Assembly (NCBI RefSeq): GCF_036227325.1
Contig: NZ_CP109467.1
Location: forward strand, 6,634,001-6,698,000
Direction of reading: 5' to 3'
Origin: Streptomyces sp. NBC_01465
Lineage (GTDB): Bacteria > Actinomycetota > Actinomycetes > Streptomycetales > Streptomycetaceae
DNA length: 64,000 nt
Below the pieces are notes generated by a model, which saw only the letters and a program-made list of their open reading frames with translations, was not told the DNA's origin and made no database searches. Numbering within the stretch: position 1 is the first letter of the stretch; each line of letters starts with the position of its first letter. Of this stretch, positions 8,150 to 19,499 are shown piece after piece. A program made the translations under genes and the position numbers.

Positions 8150-8174
8150 ATACCTGACATCCGCCGTCAGGTAT
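8150..8174. promoter_or_regulatory. Operator-like inverted repeat before the FAD oxidase gene
   Basis: Perfect nine-base arms ATACCTGAC (8150-8158) and GTCAGGTAT (8166-8174), spacer 7. The arrangement resembles sites of TetR-family repressors. No TetR gene is adjacent, so the regulator would act from elsewhere. It lies between the FAD oxidase start and the end of the upstream small gene. Confidence 0.6.
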
Positions 8175-8185
8175 GGAAGGAGAAG

Positions 8186-8536
8186 TCAGTCGCGCCGCAC
8201 GCTCACCCCGCCGAGCAGCCCGTACGCATTGACCACCACGACGGGGCCGCCCGGCTCGGTGGGCCCCGAGTCCGTGACCCCGCCGAGCCTGATCCCCTTG
8301 ACCTGCACCTGCACATCGGGGTTCACCCGGAGCGAGACGCCTCCGATCAGGCTCAGCTTGGTGATGCGCAGTTCCGATCCGTCGGGGATGTCCACGTCGG
8401 TCAGGTCGATGTTCGCGCCCCCGATCAGTGAGACGGTCAGGGTGCGCTCATGGACGGTGGCCCCCTCCAGCCGCGTACCGCCGATGAGGCTGACATGGAC
8501 GTCGGTCTTCTCGTCGTGCGCGTCGCTCTTCGTCAT
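8186..8536 (-). CDS. Small LiaF-like / DUF-type repeat protein, function unknown
   Basis: 116 residues with no membrane segment. The sequence contains short repeated strands (VHVSLIGGTRLEG, LTVSLIGGANIDLTD, TKLSLIGGVSLRV, AYGLLGGVSVRR) spaced about 25-30 residues, typical of the beta-rich C-terminal domain seen in LiaF-like cell-envelope stress proteins. The usual N-terminal DUF1707 or transmembrane region is missing, so only the beta domain is present. Same strand as the DHFR-like gene, 29 bases after it, so possibly cotranscribed. Function unknown; a stress-sensor partner is a guess. Confidence 0.72.
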   Translation of the reverse strand: MTKSDAHDEKTDVHVSLIGGTRLEGATVHERTLTVSLIGGANIDLTDVDIPDGSELRITKLSLIGGVSLRVNPDVQVQVKGIRLGGVTDSGPTEPGGPVVVVNAYGLLGGVSVRRD

Positions 8537-8565
8537 GGGCTCACCGTACGGGCGGAAGCGGGGAT

Positions 8566-9195
8566 TCAGCGCCGGACCAGCAGAGAGTGCGTCACGGCGG
8601 GGGAGCTGACCACCTCGGCGACGCGGAAGTCGTCGAGTGCGTCCCCCAGGTTGTCGAAGAGGCGCTCGCCCCGGCCGGCGAGGATCGGGACGACCGCCAC
8701 ATGGATCTCGTCGACGAGCCCGGCGCGCAGATACTGCTGGATGGTGGCCGGCCCGCCGCCGATCCGCACGTCCTGCCCGCCCGCGGCCTCGAACGCCCGC
8801 CGCAGCACGGTTTCGACGGGCTCGTCCGTGAAGTGGAAGACCGTCCCGCCCTCCATGGACACCGACGGCCGCAGATGGTGGGTGTGCACGAACACGTCAT
8901 GGTGGTACGGCGGGTTCTCGCCCCACCAGCCCGTCCACGACTCGTCCTGCCACGGTCCGCGCACGGGGCCGAACATGTTGCGCCCCATGATGTGGGCCCC
9001 GATGTTCTCGTCGCCGCGCGCGATCCACTCGGCGTCGATCCCGCCCTTGCCCTCGGCGAGATCCCTCCATGCGGCGAAGGCCCACTCGTGCAGTCCGTCG
9101 ACGTTGGTACCGAGAGGGGCGTCGAGGCTCTGGTCGACGCCGGCGGCGAAGCCGTCAAGTGTGACGGTGAGGCTGTGTACGCGCAGCTTGGGCAT
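8566..9195 (-). CDS. Dihydrofolate reductase / RibD C-terminal family protein
   Basis: 209 residues, a single-domain member of the RibD_C/DHFR-like fold that uses NADPH. Visible marks are MPKLRVHSLTVTLDGFAAG at the start, GRNMFGPVRG and the NADPH-binding loop IRIGGGPATIQQYLRAGLVDEIHV near the middle-end. Stand-alone proteins of this type are common in actinobacteria and are not the essential DHFR. Substrate not assignable. Start ATG 9195, preceded on its strand by AGGAGAG. Confidence 0.9.
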   Translation of the reverse strand: MPKLRVHSLTVTLDGFAAGVDQSLDAPLGTNVDGLHEWAFAAWRDLAEGKGGIDAEWIARGDENIGAHIMGRNMFGPVRGPWQDESWTGWWGENPPYHHDVFVHTHHLRPSVSMEGGTVFHFTDEPVETVLRRAFEAAGGQDVRIGGGPATIQQYLRAGLVDEIHVAVVPILAGRGERLFDNLGDALDDFRVAEVVSSPAVTHSLLVRR

Positions 9196-9302
9196 GGCGC
9201 TCTCCTTGGTCAGGTCTCTGCTTGCTCTTATCCATGCGTCGAACGGCAGGCGGCGGGATCGACAGTTCCGCGTGTGACGTTTCCCGGTGTGTTCAGCTGG
9301 GG

Positions 9303-9321
9303 TTAGGTTAGGCTAACCTTC
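9303..9321. promoter_or_regulatory. Iron box (DmdR/IdeR-type) before the siderophore importer
   Basis: TTAGGTTAGGCTAACCTTC matches the 19-base IdeR/DmdR consensus at 17 positions, differing only at the last two. It lies 5 bases before the GTG start of the ATPase gene, where a repressor would block transcription when iron is sufficient. Confidence 0.92.
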
Positions 9322-9326
9322 GGCAC

Positions 9327-10220
9327 GTGAAAGTCGGTGAAGAGCTTCCCCGGGCCGCGCATTCCCGCGGCCACACCCTCTCTGCCACGGGTGTCACCGT
9401 GGCGTACGACGGTGTCGATGTCGTGCACGAGGCGTCCCTCGCGCTCGCGCCAGGGCAGGTGACCGCGCTGGTCGGGCCGAACGGCAGTGGCAAGTCGACG
9501 CTGTTGCGGACCGTGGCGCGACTGCAGCGGGCGCGGAGTGCCGAGCTGACCCTCGACGCGGGCACGGACGCCTTCGCGCTGACGCCCCGTGAGTTCTCGC
9601 AGCACGTCGCGCTGTTGACGCAGGGGCGGCCCACGCCCGGCGGGCTGACCGTGCGCGACGTCGTGGAGTTCGGGCGCTATCCGTACCGCGGCCGCTGGGG
9701 CAGGGCTGATCCGGACGGCCCCGCGGCCGTCGAGCGGGCGCTCCGGATGACCGGGGTCGCCGAGCTCGCCGAGAGGGGCGCCGAGCACCTCTCCGGCGGG
9801 CAGTTGCAACGGGTGTGGCTCGCGGGGTGCCTCGCGCAGGAGACCGGCGTACTGCTCCTGGACGAACCGACGACCTACCTCGACCTGCGCTACCAGGTCG
9901 AACTGCTCGATCTCATACGGGACTTGGCGGACGACCACCAGATCGCCGTCGGCGTGGTCCTGCACGACCTCGACCAGGCGGCGGCCGTCGCCGACCGGAT
10001 CGTGCTGCTCCGGGCGGGACGCGTGATCGCGGACGGCGACCCCGTGGACGTACTCACCCCTGAGCGGCTGACGGACACGTACGGCATCCGCATCGAGGTC
10101 TCCACCGATCCGCTGACGGGGCGTCTGCGCACCCGGGCCGTCGGCCGCCACCACACACGACAAGACAGCAAGCAGAACGCGCACCACGCGCACAGCGAAA
10201 GGCTCAGTGCCACCTCATGA
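9327..10220 (+). CDS. Ferric-siderophore ABC transporter, ATP-binding protein
   Basis: 297 residues of the FecE/FhuC class. Walker A is GPNGSGKST, the signature is LSGGQLQR, Walker B is GVLLLDEPTTYLDL and the switch His is in VLHDLDQA. It energises uptake of an iron-siderophore complex with the two following genes. GTG 9327 lies only 5 bases after the iron box and has no ribosome site, so the message may be leaderless. The C-terminus has a 40-residue basic, His-rich tail beyond the usual end. Its stop overlaps the next start by 4 bases (ATGA). Confidence 0.95.
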   Translation: MKVGEELPRAAHSRGHTLSATGVTVAYDGVDVVHEASLALAPGQVTALVGPNGSGKSTLLRTVARLQRARSAELTLDAGTDAFALTPREFSQHVALLTQGRPTPGGLTVRDVVEFGRYPYRGRWGRADPDGPAAVERALRMTGVAELAERGAEHLSGGQLQRVWLAGCLAQETGVLLLDEPTTYLDLRYQVELLDLIRDLADDHQIAVGVVLHDLDQAAAVADRIVLLRAGRVIADGDPVDVLTPERLTDTYGIRIEVSTDPLTGRLRTRAVGRHHTRQDSKQNAHHAHSERLSATS

Positions 10221-11197
10221 GACGACTCCTTCTCACCGCCGCCGCGGCCACCGCCGCGGCACTCGCCCTGAGCGCCTGCGGTACGACCGAGCCGGCCGCG
10301 GACAAGGCGGAGAACAAGGCCGCCGCACACATCACCCTGACCGGTGCTTCCGGTACGAAGGTGGAGCTCGACGGACCCGCCAAGAAGGTCGTCGGGACCG
10401 AGTGGAACGTCGTCGAGCACCTCGTCTCGCTGGGCGTCGCACCGGTCGGCGTCGCCGACGTCAAGGGCTACACGTCGTGGGACAAGTCGGCCCCGCTGAC
10501 CGGCAGTCCGAAGGACATCGGCACGCGCGGCGAGCCCAGCATGGACACCGTCGCCGCGCTCGCGCCCGATCTCATCGTCGCCACCAGCGACCTGCCCCCG
10601 GCCGCCATCAAGCAACTGCGCAAGATAGCCCCGGTGCTCGACCTGAAGGCGGCCGACGCCGCCGACCCGATCGGGCAGACGTACAACGACCTGGACATGA
10701 TCGCCAAGGCCACGGGCACCACGGCCCGTGCCACCGAGCTCAAGAAGGGCTTCGAGACGAAGCTCGCCGAGGGCAAGCAGCAGCTGGCGAAGGCCGGGCA
10801 CGCGGGGGAGAAGTTCGCCTTCGCCGACGGCTATGTGACGGGCAATCAGGTGTCGATCCGTCCGTACACCAGCGGTTCGCTGCTCGGCGCGGTGAACGAG
10901 AAGCTCGGGCTGAAGAACCCCTGGACGATGAAGGGCGACCCGGCCTACGGGCTCGCCACCACCGATGTCGAGGGGCTGACCAAGCTCGGCGACGTGCAGT
11001 TCGCGTACATCGCCAGCGACGACGACAAGGGCAGCAAGCCGTTCACCGGAGAGCTCGCCGGCAACGCTGTGTGGAAGTCGCTCCCGTTCGTGAAGGCGAA
11101 CAAGGTGCACCGGCTGCCCGACGGCGTGTGGATGTTCGGCGGCACCGCGTCGATGGAGTCGTACGTCGACTCCGTCGTCGCCGCGCTGACGAAGTGA
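10217..11197 (+). CDS. Iron-siderophore substrate-binding lipoprotein
   Basis: 326 residues. The first 20 form a lipoprotein signal ending in the lipobox LSAC. The mature part is a class III (FecB/FhuD-like) binding protein with the long linking helix; VVGTEWNVVEHLVSLGVAPVG near the start and EPSMDTVAALAPDLIV are family marks. It captures the ferric siderophore at the cell surface for the permease. Second gene of the operon, overlapping the ATPase gene by 4 bases. Confidence 0.94.
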   Translation: MRRLLLTAAAATAAALALSACGTTEPAADKAENKAAAHITLTGASGTKVELDGPAKKVVGTEWNVVEHLVSLGVAPVGVADVKGYTSWDKSAPLTGSPKDIGTRGEPSMDTVAALAPDLIVATSDLPPAAIKQLRKIAPVLDLKAADAADPIGQTYNDLDMIAKATGTTARATELKKGFETKLAEGKQQLAKAGHAGEKFAFADGYVTGNQVSIRPYTSGSLLGAVNEKLGLKNPWTMKGDPAYGLATTDVEGLTKLGDVQFAYIASDDDKGSKPFTGELAGNAVWKSLPFVKANKVHRLPDGVWMFGGTASMESYVDSVVAALTK

Positions 11198-11219
11198 CGA
11201 CGGGACGCACGTAACCATC

Positions 11220-13298
11220 ATGGCCGTCACCACCACCGCTCCCACCGCCCCCACCACGGCGGAAGCTCCCCGGACGGGCGGCGCGTTCGCGGTGACGGCC
11301 GTGCTCGCCCTGCTGGTCGCCGCCCTCGCGGTCGTCGACATCACCCAGGGCACCTCCTCGGTCGGCGCGGCCGAGGTGTGGAAGGCGCTCACCGGGCAGG
11401 CCGACACGGCGGACGCCTCCGTCGTCGTCGCCTCGCGGCTGCCGCGCATGACCGCCGGGCTCTTCGTCGGCGCCGTGCTCGGCATGGCGGGCGCCGCACT
11501 CCAGGCCGTCAGCCGCAATGTGCTCGCCGCCCCCGACACCCTTGCGGTCAACGCCGGTTCGTACTTCTCGCTCGGACTGGCCGCGGCGACCGGCGTCTCG
11601 CTGCCGCTGCTCGCCTCCTCGGGCATCGCCTTCGTCGGCGGGCTTGCGGCCGCGGCGGTGGTGCTCGGTCTCTCCGGGCTCGGAGCGGGGACCGTACGAC
11701 TGGTCCTCGCGGGCAGCGCTCTCACCCTCGGGCTCAGCTCCGTCACGGAGGGACTGCTGCTGCTCTTCCCCGTACAGACGCAGGGGCTGTTCGCCTGGAA
11801 CCAGGGCAGCATCGCGCAGAACGGTTTCGGCGGTGTCCTTTGGATGGTGCCGCTCGCCGTCGTCGGGCTGGCGGGGCTGCTCCTCGTGGCCCGCAAGGTC
11901 GACGCCCTGGCGCTCGGCGACGACGCCGCACGCGGGCTGGGCGTACCGGTGCGGGCCACCCGTGTGACCACGGTCGTGCTGTGCGCGCTGCTGTCCGCCG
12001 CGGCCGTCACCCTCGCCGGGCCGATCGGCTTCGTGGGGCTGGCGGCCCCGGCCGGGGTACGACTCATGGCGCGCCGCTACCGCGGCTTCTCCCGGCTGCG
12101 TACGAGCGTGAGTGTGTCCGCGCTGGCCGGTGCGGCTCTGGTGCTGGGCTCGGACGTCGTACTGCGGAGCCTGGTCGCCTCCGACGTGGCGGTGGCCGTG
12201 CCGACCGGGGTGGTCACCAGCCTGGTCGGCGCCGTCTTCCTGATGGTGCTGGCGACCCGGGGCAGGGACACCGGCGGCGCGGCCCCGCCCGACCGCCTGC
12301 GCATCCGCAGCCGGGCCGTCTTCCTGACCGTCGCCGGGACGCTGGTGGCCGTGCTGATCGCGCTGACCGTCGCCTCCGTACTGCTCGGCGACTCGAAACT
12401 GCTCCTCGGCGATGTCGTCAACTGGGCGCAGGGCAGGGCCGGTCGGTCCGTCTCCTTCGTCCTCGACACCCGCGTGCCGAGGGTGCTCGCCGCCCTCCTC
12501 GCCGGCGCGGCGCTCGCGCTGGCGGGAACCCTGGTCCAGGCGGTGACCCGCAACCCGCTCGCCGAACCGGGCGTCATGGGCGTCTCCGGCGGGGCCGCAC
12601 TGGGCGCGGTGATCCTGCTGACGACCGTGCCGTCGGCCGGACCGACGGGTCTGGCCGTCGCGGCCTTCGCGGGCGCGGCCGCCGCCTCCGCACTGGTCTT
12701 CGGACTGTCCGCGCGCGGCGGCTTCCAGCAGAACCGCCTCGTGCTGGTCGGCATGGGCGTGGCCACCGCGAGCTCCGCGCTGATCAGCCTGTTCATCGTC
12801 CTCACCGACCCGTTCAACGCCACCAAGGCGCTGACCTGGCTGTCGGGTTCGACGTACGGACGCACCCTGCCCGACCTGCTGCCGCTCGCCGTCGTCCTCG
12901 TGGCGGCGGTCGCCTTCGCGGTCGTACGGCGCACCGAGCTCGACCTCGTCTCGCTCGACGAGGACACCCCGAGGCTGCTGGGTCTCGGACTGCCCCGGGC
13001 GCGGCTGGGCTTCCTGGCGCTCGCTGTCCTGCTGAGCGCGGCGGCCGTCGCCGCGGCCGGCACCATCGCCTTCGTGGGCCTGGTGGCCCCGCACGCCGCG
13101 CGCGCCCTGGTGGGGCGCCGGCATGTGCGCGTGGTGCCGGTGGCGCTGCTGCTGGGCGCGGTCCTCGTGGGGACCGCGGACGTGGTGGGCCGGACGGTGA
13201 TCGCACCGGCCCAGCTCGGCGCGGGCCTGCTCACGGCGGTCATCGGGACGCCGTACTTCCTGTGGCTGCTCGTACGGAGCCGGGGCGACGCGCGCTAG
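11220..13298 (+). CDS. Fused double FecCD-type siderophore permease (FhuB-like)
   Basis: 692 residues, twice the length of a normal FecC/FecD permease. Two homologous halves, about 1-345 and 350-692, each carry the family's roughly ten membrane helices. Matching motifs appear in both: LAAPDTLAVNAGSYFSLG vs LAEPGVMGVSGGAALGAV, and GPIGFVGLAAP vs GTIAFVGLVAPHAAR. One chain therefore makes the whole channel, as in E. coli FhuB. It follows the binding protein by 22 bases and completes the operon behind the iron box. The cargo siderophore is not determinable here. Confidence 0.94.
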   Translation: MAVTTTAPTAPTTAEAPRTGGAFAVTAVLALLVAALAVVDITQGTSSVGAAEVWKALTGQADTADASVVVASRLPRMTAGLFVGAVLGMAGAALQAVSRNVLAAPDTLAVNAGSYFSLGLAAATGVSLPLLASSGIAFVGGLAAAAVVLGLSGLGAGTVRLVLAGSALTLGLSSVTEGLLLLFPVQTQGLFAWNQGSIAQNGFGGVLWMVPLAVVGLAGLLLVARKVDALALGDDAARGLGVPVRATRVTTVVLCALLSAAAVTLAGPIGFVGLAAPAGVRLMARRYRGFSRLRTSVSVSALAGAALVLGSDVVLRSLVASDVAVAVPTGVVTSLVGAVFLMVLATRGRDTGGAAPPDRLRIRSRAVFLTVAGTLVAVLIALTVASVLLGDSKLLLGDVVNWAQGRAGRSVSFVLDTRVPRVLAALLAGAALALAGTLVQAVTRNPLAEPGVMGVSGGAALGAVILLTTVPSAGPTGLAVAAFAGAAAASALVFGLSARGGFQQNRLVLVGMGVATASSALISLFIVLTDPFNATKALTWLSGSTYGRTLPDLLPLAVVLVAAVAFAVVRRTELDLVSLDEDTPRLLGLGLPRARLGFLALAVLLSAAAVAAAGTIAFVGLVAPHAARALVGRRHVRVVPVALLLGAVLVGTADVVGRTVIAPAQLGAGLLTAVIGTPYFLWLLVRSRGDAR

Positions 13299-13305
13299 AA
13301 GTCGG

Positions 13306-13983
13306 TCAGCCCAGCTGCTCGCGCAGGAAAGCGAGGGTGCTCTCCCAGGCCTCCGCGGCAGGTCCGGGGGCGTACGCCTCGGGGCGGTCGTCGTTGAAGA
13401 AGGCGTGCCCGGCGGGGTAGAGGCGGAAGTCCGGGGTGACGCCCGACTGCTGCTGGATCGCCTCGGCCAGCGCGTCCAGGGTCTCCGGCGGAACGGTGGA
13501 GTCCTGCTCGCCGTAGTGCCCCAGGATCTGGGCCTTGAGCCCCGAGAAGTCGGGGAGCTCGCCCTGGATCACTCCGTAGAAAGGGACCGCCGCACTGACG
13601 CGCGGGTCGGCGGCGGCCTGCTGGACGACGAATCCGCCGCCCATGCAGAAGCCGACCGAGGCCACGGTGGCGGAGGTGACCTCGGGCCGCTCCAGCAGAC
13701 AGTCGACGGCGCCGGCGAGCAGCTCGACGCCGCGCGCGACAGGGAGCTCCTGCATCATGCGGAAGGCCTCGGCGCTGTCGTGTGCGACGCTGCCGCCGTA
13801 CAGATCGGGCGCGAGGACCACGAAGCCCTCGGCGGCGAGCCGGTCCGCGACGTCCGCGATGTGGTCGGTCAGACCCCACCACTCCTGGATGACGATGACG
13901 CCAGGGCCGCGTCCGGCGGGCGGAAGCGCGAGATAGCCGTGGGCGGTGCTGCCGGCACTGGGAAACGTCACGTTCTGATGCAT
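13306..13983 (-). CDS. Dienelactone hydrolase family protein
   Basis: 225 residues, alpha/beta-hydrolase of the DLH family, which opens the lactone of muconate derivatives or related esters. The nucleophile is the Cys of GFCMGGG, characteristic of DLH in place of Ser; the catalytic His is in PAGHAFFND and the acid in GEQDSTVP. The start is ATG 13983 (MHQNVTF), with an alternative GTG at 13992; neither has a strong ribosome site. Convergent with the siderophore permease, 7 bases apart. Confidence 0.92.
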   Translation of the reverse strand: MHQNVTFPSAGSTAHGYLALPPAGRGPGVIVIQEWWGLTDHIADVADRLAAEGFVVLAPDLYGGSVAHDSAEAFRMMQELPVARGVELLAGAVDCLLERPEVTSATVASVGFCMGGGFVVQQAAADPRVSAAVPFYGVIQGELPDFSGLKAQILGHYGEQDSTVPPETLDALAEAIQQQSGVTPDFRLYPAGHAFFNDDRPEAYAPGPAAEAWESTLAFLREQLG

Positions 13984-14048
13984 GGCGCTCACGATGTCAC
14001 GGACGTCACGTGCCCGGACATGACCCCGGCGCGGCGGTGTACTAGAGT

Positions 14049-14066
14049 TATCTCGACATCGAGATA
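14049..14066. promoter_or_regulatory. Perfect 18-base palindrome between dienelactone hydrolase and aconitase
   Basis: TATCTCGA (14049-14056), CA, TCGAGATA (14059-14066). It lies 66 bases before the hydrolase start on one side and 97 before the aconitase start on the other. Symmetry and compact spacing resemble a MarR-type operator; which gene it controls is open. Confidence 0.6.
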
Positions 14067-14097
14067 TCTGCCCAGGCGCACCGCAGCCGCCTCGCAA

Positions 14098-14113
14098 GTA
14101 AGGGTTACCTTAC
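14098..14113. promoter_or_regulatory. Iron-box-like palindrome before the aconitase gene
   Basis: GTAAGG (14098-14103), GTTA, CCTTAC (14108-14113), 49 bases before the aconitase start. It is related to the iron box (AGGNNANNCT pattern) but imperfect. Iron control of an Fe-S enzyme is reasonable; the match is weaker than at 9303. Confidence 0.4.
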
Positions 14114-14117
14114 CTGA

Positions 14118-16877
<2,760 letters not shown>

Positions 16878-16896
16878 GCGGTACGGGAACGCAGTT

Positions 16897-16929
16897 GAGG
16901 GCCGCACCCCCTGTGGGGGTGCGGCCCTC
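16897..16929. terminator. Strong hairpin terminator after aconitase
   Basis: Fifteen-base-pair perfect stem GAGGGCCGCACCCCC / GGGGGTGCGGCCCTC with a 3-base loop (TGT). It serves aconitase and possibly the convergent aldo/keto reductase. Confidence 0.88.
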
Positions 16930-16943
16930 GGCCGTTCCTGAGG

Positions 16944-17936
<993 letters not shown>

Positions 17937-17973
17937 GGACCCGACCGTAAGCGGTTCCGGCACTCAGAAATAG

Positions 17974-18000
17974 TAGCCATGTACTTAATAGCCATGTACT
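17974..18000. promoter_or_regulatory. Direct repeat between aldo/keto reductase and MarR genes
   Basis: The 12-mer TAGCCATGTACT occurs at 17974-17985 and 17989-18000, 15 bases apart, inside the 73-base divergent promoter region. Probable binding sites of the MarR protein encoded next to it. Confidence 0.55.
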
Positions 18001-18009
18001 GTATCTCTC

Positions 18010-18474
18010 ATGAGTACGGCATACGAAGGCTCGACGCCCGGTTTCCTGGTCTGGCGCCTGTCCATGAAGTGGCGGGTCGCCGTCGACCGGGCGGTGGCAC
18101 CTCTGGGGCTGACGCACGCGCAGTACTCACTGCTCGCCTCGCTGTACGGCCTGGAGTACTCCGGAGTGCAGCCCACCCAGCGTCAACTCGCCGACCAGAC
18201 GGGCCTGGAGGCGCTGTACGTCTCCAAGCTGGCCCGCGCCTCCGAGTCCGCCGGGCTCGTGGAGCGGACCAAGGACCCGGCCGACTCGCGGGCCGTCCGC
18301 CTCGCGCTCACTGGGGAAGGGCGTGAGGTCGTCCAGAGGGCGATCCAGGTCGTACGGGAGCTGCACGGACGGATGTTGGCGCCGCTCGGAGGGCTGGACG
18401 GCGCACGGACCAAAGCGCTCGCCAGAGAGCTGACGGCGCTGCTCGACGTATCACTCGACATCATCGAGGAGTAG
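18010..18474 (+). CDS. MarR-family transcriptional regulator
   Basis: 154 residues with the winged helix-turn-helix of MarR: PTQRQLADQTGLEALYVSKLARASESAGLVER as recognition region and DSRAVRLALTGEGREVV as the wing (DxR motif present). N- and C-terminal helices should form the dimer. Divergent from an aldo/keto reductase and followed after 2 bases by a 146-residue gene. Likely represses both directions until a ligand, often a phenolic or an oxidant, is bound. Confidence 0.94.
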   Translation: MSTAYEGSTPGFLVWRLSMKWRVAVDRAVAPLGLTHAQYSLLASLYGLEYSGVQPTQRQLADQTGLEALYVSKLARASESAGLVERTKDPADSRAVRLALTGEGREVVQRAIQVVRELHGRMLAPLGGLDGARTKALARELTALLDVSLDIIEE

Positions 18475-18476
18475 TC

Positions 18477-18917
18477 ATGACCACTGCACCCACCACCGTC
18501 AACGGCCAGGTCATAGGCCAGGCCCACTACGCGACCCGCGCCCTCCTGGAGGGCCTGCTGGTCAAGAGCGGCGCCAGCTTCCATCAGGGGCTCGGGCTCA
18601 ACTACGTTGCTGCGCAAGGCGGTTCCGCCGACATCGAGGCGATCGTCGGTGGGCTGGTCGGCGGAGTGAAGATCGACGCGGCGCTCGCCCGTGCGGTCGT
18701 CGACGAGCTGATCGCTGCGAAGCTGCTGGAGGCGGCACCGGGCGACGTGGTCCGTTTCACGGACGCGGGGGCCGAGCTGCACGCGTACACGCGCGCAGCG
18801 GGCGCCAAGCTCACGGCGCGGCTGTACGGGGACATCCCGGCCGCCGACCTGGAGACCGCGGGACGCGTCCTGGCCCTGGTCACCCAGCGCGCCAACGCGG
18901 AACTCGCGGCCTCCTGA
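18477..18917 (+). CDS. Uncharacterised protein coupled to the MarR gene
   Basis: 146 residues; no named family recognised. The central and C-terminal part (AVVDELIAAKLLEAAPGDVVRFTDAGAELHAY) reads like a MarR-type recognition helix followed by a wing and a linking helix, so it may be a degenerate winged-helix protein. The start follows the MarR stop by 2 bases with GAGGAG upstream, implying translational coupling. It could form a heteromer with the regulator or be a second sensor; this is inference. Confidence 0.72.
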   Translation: MTTAPTTVNGQVIGQAHYATRALLEGLLVKSGASFHQGLGLNYVAAQGGSADIEAIVGGLVGGVKIDAALARAVVDELIAAKLLEAAPGDVVRFTDAGAELHAYTRAAGAKLTARLYGDIPAADLETAGRVLALVTQRANAELAAS

Positions 18918-18924
18918 CCGTTGC

Positions 18925-19446
18925 TTACGCGTCCGGGCCCTGTGCCCGGACGCGCCGTACCTGCTCCAGAGACTCGCCGAGCTCGGCGAGCCAGGCGTCG
19001 GCGTTGCGCTGCACCAGGCGTACGCACCACGCGAGCGCATCGCTGCGGCTGCGCGCCACGCCACCGGCGACCAGGGTGTCGAGGACCTGCCGCTCGGGCT
19101 GGCGCAGCCGCGTCATGACCGGCGCGGACACGTGGGTGAACAGAGCCCGCTCGTCCCCGCAGCGCACGCCCCAGGACACCTTCCTGCGGAACTTGTGCTC
19201 GGCTTCCCTGGCGACCCCGACCCGTTCGTCGCGGGTGCGCTCCCGGAACTCCTGGATGCGACCCTCGACGGCGGCCGCCCGTTCGGCGTCGGACACGTCC
19301 TTCGCGAGCTGCGGCTCGGCGATGCGGCCGACGACGGTGATCTCCTCGCGGTCCACGGTCACGTCGGCAGGTCCCTCGAAGAGATCCTCGGACAGGCGGC
19401 CGACGAACCAGCCGCGCAACTTCTCGTGCTGTTCGGCTGTAATCAT
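18925..19446 (-). CDS. Conserved hypothetical protein
   Basis: 173 residues starting MITAEQHEKLRGWF at ATG 19446. The N-terminal half is a small mixed domain (GPADVTVDREEITVVGRIAEP); a charged helical middle (EFRERTRDERVGVAREAEHKFRRKV) follows; the end (VARSRSDALAWCVRLVQRNADAWLAELGESLEQVR) resembles a ribbon-helix-helix-like segment. I have seen similar proteins in actinomycetes but know no function. It has no ribosome site. Convergent with the preceding gene, 7 bases apart. Confidence 0.75.
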   Translation of the reverse strand: MITAEQHEKLRGWFVGRLSEDLFEGPADVTVDREEITVVGRIAEPQLAKDVSDAERAAAVEGRIQEFRERTRDERVGVAREAEHKFRRKVSWGVRCGDERALFTHVSAPVMTRLRQPERQVLDTLVAGGVARSRSDALAWCVRLVQRNADAWLAELGESLEQVRRVRAQGPDA

Positions 19447-19499
19447 GTAATCAACATTGCACCGGCGGGTGTTGACGGCAAGGCCCGACAGGAGACCGA

